DNA from: Woeseiaceae bacterium
Lineage (GTDB): Bacteria > Pseudomonadota > Gammaproteobacteria > Steroidobacterales > Woeseiaceae
DNA: 42,429 bases
Assembly (NCBI GenBank): GCA_021773095.1
Contig: JAJFKR010000011.1
Span: 1-42,429, forward strand
Direction: 5' to 3'
In this document: in pieces, positions 42,209-42,429 of the stretch
How positions within the stretch are numbered: position 1 is the stretch's first letter
Layout: each line of letters opens with the position of its first letter
Translations under genes and position numbers: made by a program
The notes under the pieces: model-generated
The model's input: the letters and a program-made list of their open reading frames with translations, nothing else
Told to the model about the DNA's origin: nothing
Database searches by the model: none

Positions 42209-42429
42209 GGTGCGTATTACCTCGTTGGTGAGTTTGGATGACCTGCTCGCAGCCGTTAGGCGTACGAGGTCCGATCAAAGATCGGAAAAAGGTCACGGGA
42301 CACCAGTCCCTTTAGGCCTGAAGCCTCAATCAGGTTCGCCGACGATCTCTTTTGAGTTCAGTCGGGGACCACCAGTTGGCCCAAAGGGCCGGTTCATAAC
42401 GAGTAAACAATTACCTCCTTTTCAATAGG
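42209..42429 (-). other. Hairpin-rich untranslated leader of the recombinase unit
   Basis: There is no convincing protein-coding gene. Five short hairpins follow one another: 42246-42268 (CTCG/GCC with loop GTTA), 42271-42285 (CCGATC-AAA-GATCGG), 42297-42310 (GGGAC-ACCA-GTCCC), 42339-42365 (CCGAC outer, CTC-TTTT-GAG inner, GTCGG) and 42378-42390 (GGCCC-AAA-GGGCC). On the minus strand a 26-codon frame (42410 to 42330, TTG start close behind AGGAGG) contains three Trp codons, but its start spacing is poor. This could be a structured 5' leader RNA or a protein-binding recombination region. Confidence 0.4.

Larger units (their letters stand above)
39929..42429. mobile_element. Left end of an element integrated at tRNA-Phe (partial)
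   Basis: Between the tRNA 3' end and the right edge lie only recombination genes: two tyrosine recombinases and an HTH protein, all on the minus strand, plus iterons at the tRNA side. A recombinase next to a tRNA 3' end is the usual sign of a genomic island or prophage end. The right end (attR, a copy of the tRNA 3' end) is outside the window, so size and cargo are unknown. Confidence 0.75.

Noticed and set aside
42207..42428. A 73-codon plus-strand frame to the right edge
   Set aside because: It overlaps the hairpin-rich leader and begins at the recombinase start; no ribosome site or recognisable domain.

Overview
The window is chromosomal DNA from a gammaproteobacterium of moderate G+C (roughly 55-58% by eye). 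Evidence for this is the set of neighbouring families (FadD/TesA/YbbA-YbbP, Ppc, YajQ, YcgN, MutY-YggX, PqiABC), E. coli-like Shine-Dalgarno sequences and tRNA-Phe, and REP palindromes with a GTAG head. Some features, such as an unfused and unsplit trpEGDCFBA operon and a two-gene egtB-egtD set, suit a lineage outside the enterics, for example the Xanthomonadales/Steroidobacterales/Woeseiales neighbourhood. That placement is inference only. Genes are tightly packed, with many 1-4 nt overlaps.

Layout. 1-2988 (minus): tesA-fadD and a small exported cupin, bordered by REP elements. 2987-6602 (plus): a YbbA/YbbP-type ABC exporter and a Nudix hydrolase. 6603-11293: a D-2-hydroxyacid dehydrogenase, a YcgN-type Cys-cluster protein, PEP carboxylase and YajQ. 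11448-14118: a protein of unknown function and an SLC13-type permease. 14131-20760: the tryptophan operon. It is preceded by a leader peptide with three consecutive Trp codons and a classical terminator/antiterminator, a gene too small for routine gene callers. 20768-22876: a receiver-like/PAS/GGDEF/EAL protein whose EAL site is damaged. 23037-25104: ECF sigma factor, membrane anti-sigma candidate and a DUF4097 repeat protein, closed by a strong terminator. 25206-29112: AsmA, exported SRPBCC protein, MutY and YggX in one overlapping unit. 29190-31368: ergothioneine genes egtD and egtB. 31468-33194: a divergent Lrp-type regulator and alanine dehydrogenase. 33215-36098: a membrane winged-helix/TolB-like/TPR regulator and a small secreted protein. 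36262-39752: pqiA (split in two), pqiB and pqiC. 39853-39928: tRNA-Phe(GAA) with a recognisable promoter.

From the tRNA 3' end to the right edge lies the start of an integrated element. It has three TTTTGCG iterons, a tyrosine recombinase, a small HTH (excisionase-like) gene that overlaps it by 112 nt in another frame, and a second, distantly related tyrosine recombinase. Upstream of these is a hairpin-rich untranslated stretch. The element continues beyond the window.

The observations I find most worth following are these. (1) A REP family of seven copies, four of which supply the TAG stop codon of the neighbouring gene. In one case a head-to-head pair supplies the stops of both convergent genes. 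(2) The trp attenuator. (3) The two-recombinase/HTH operon with its structured leader at tRNA-Phe. (4) tesA and ybbA, whose divergent start codons share the same CATG. I saw no CRISPR array, insertion sequence or rRNA.
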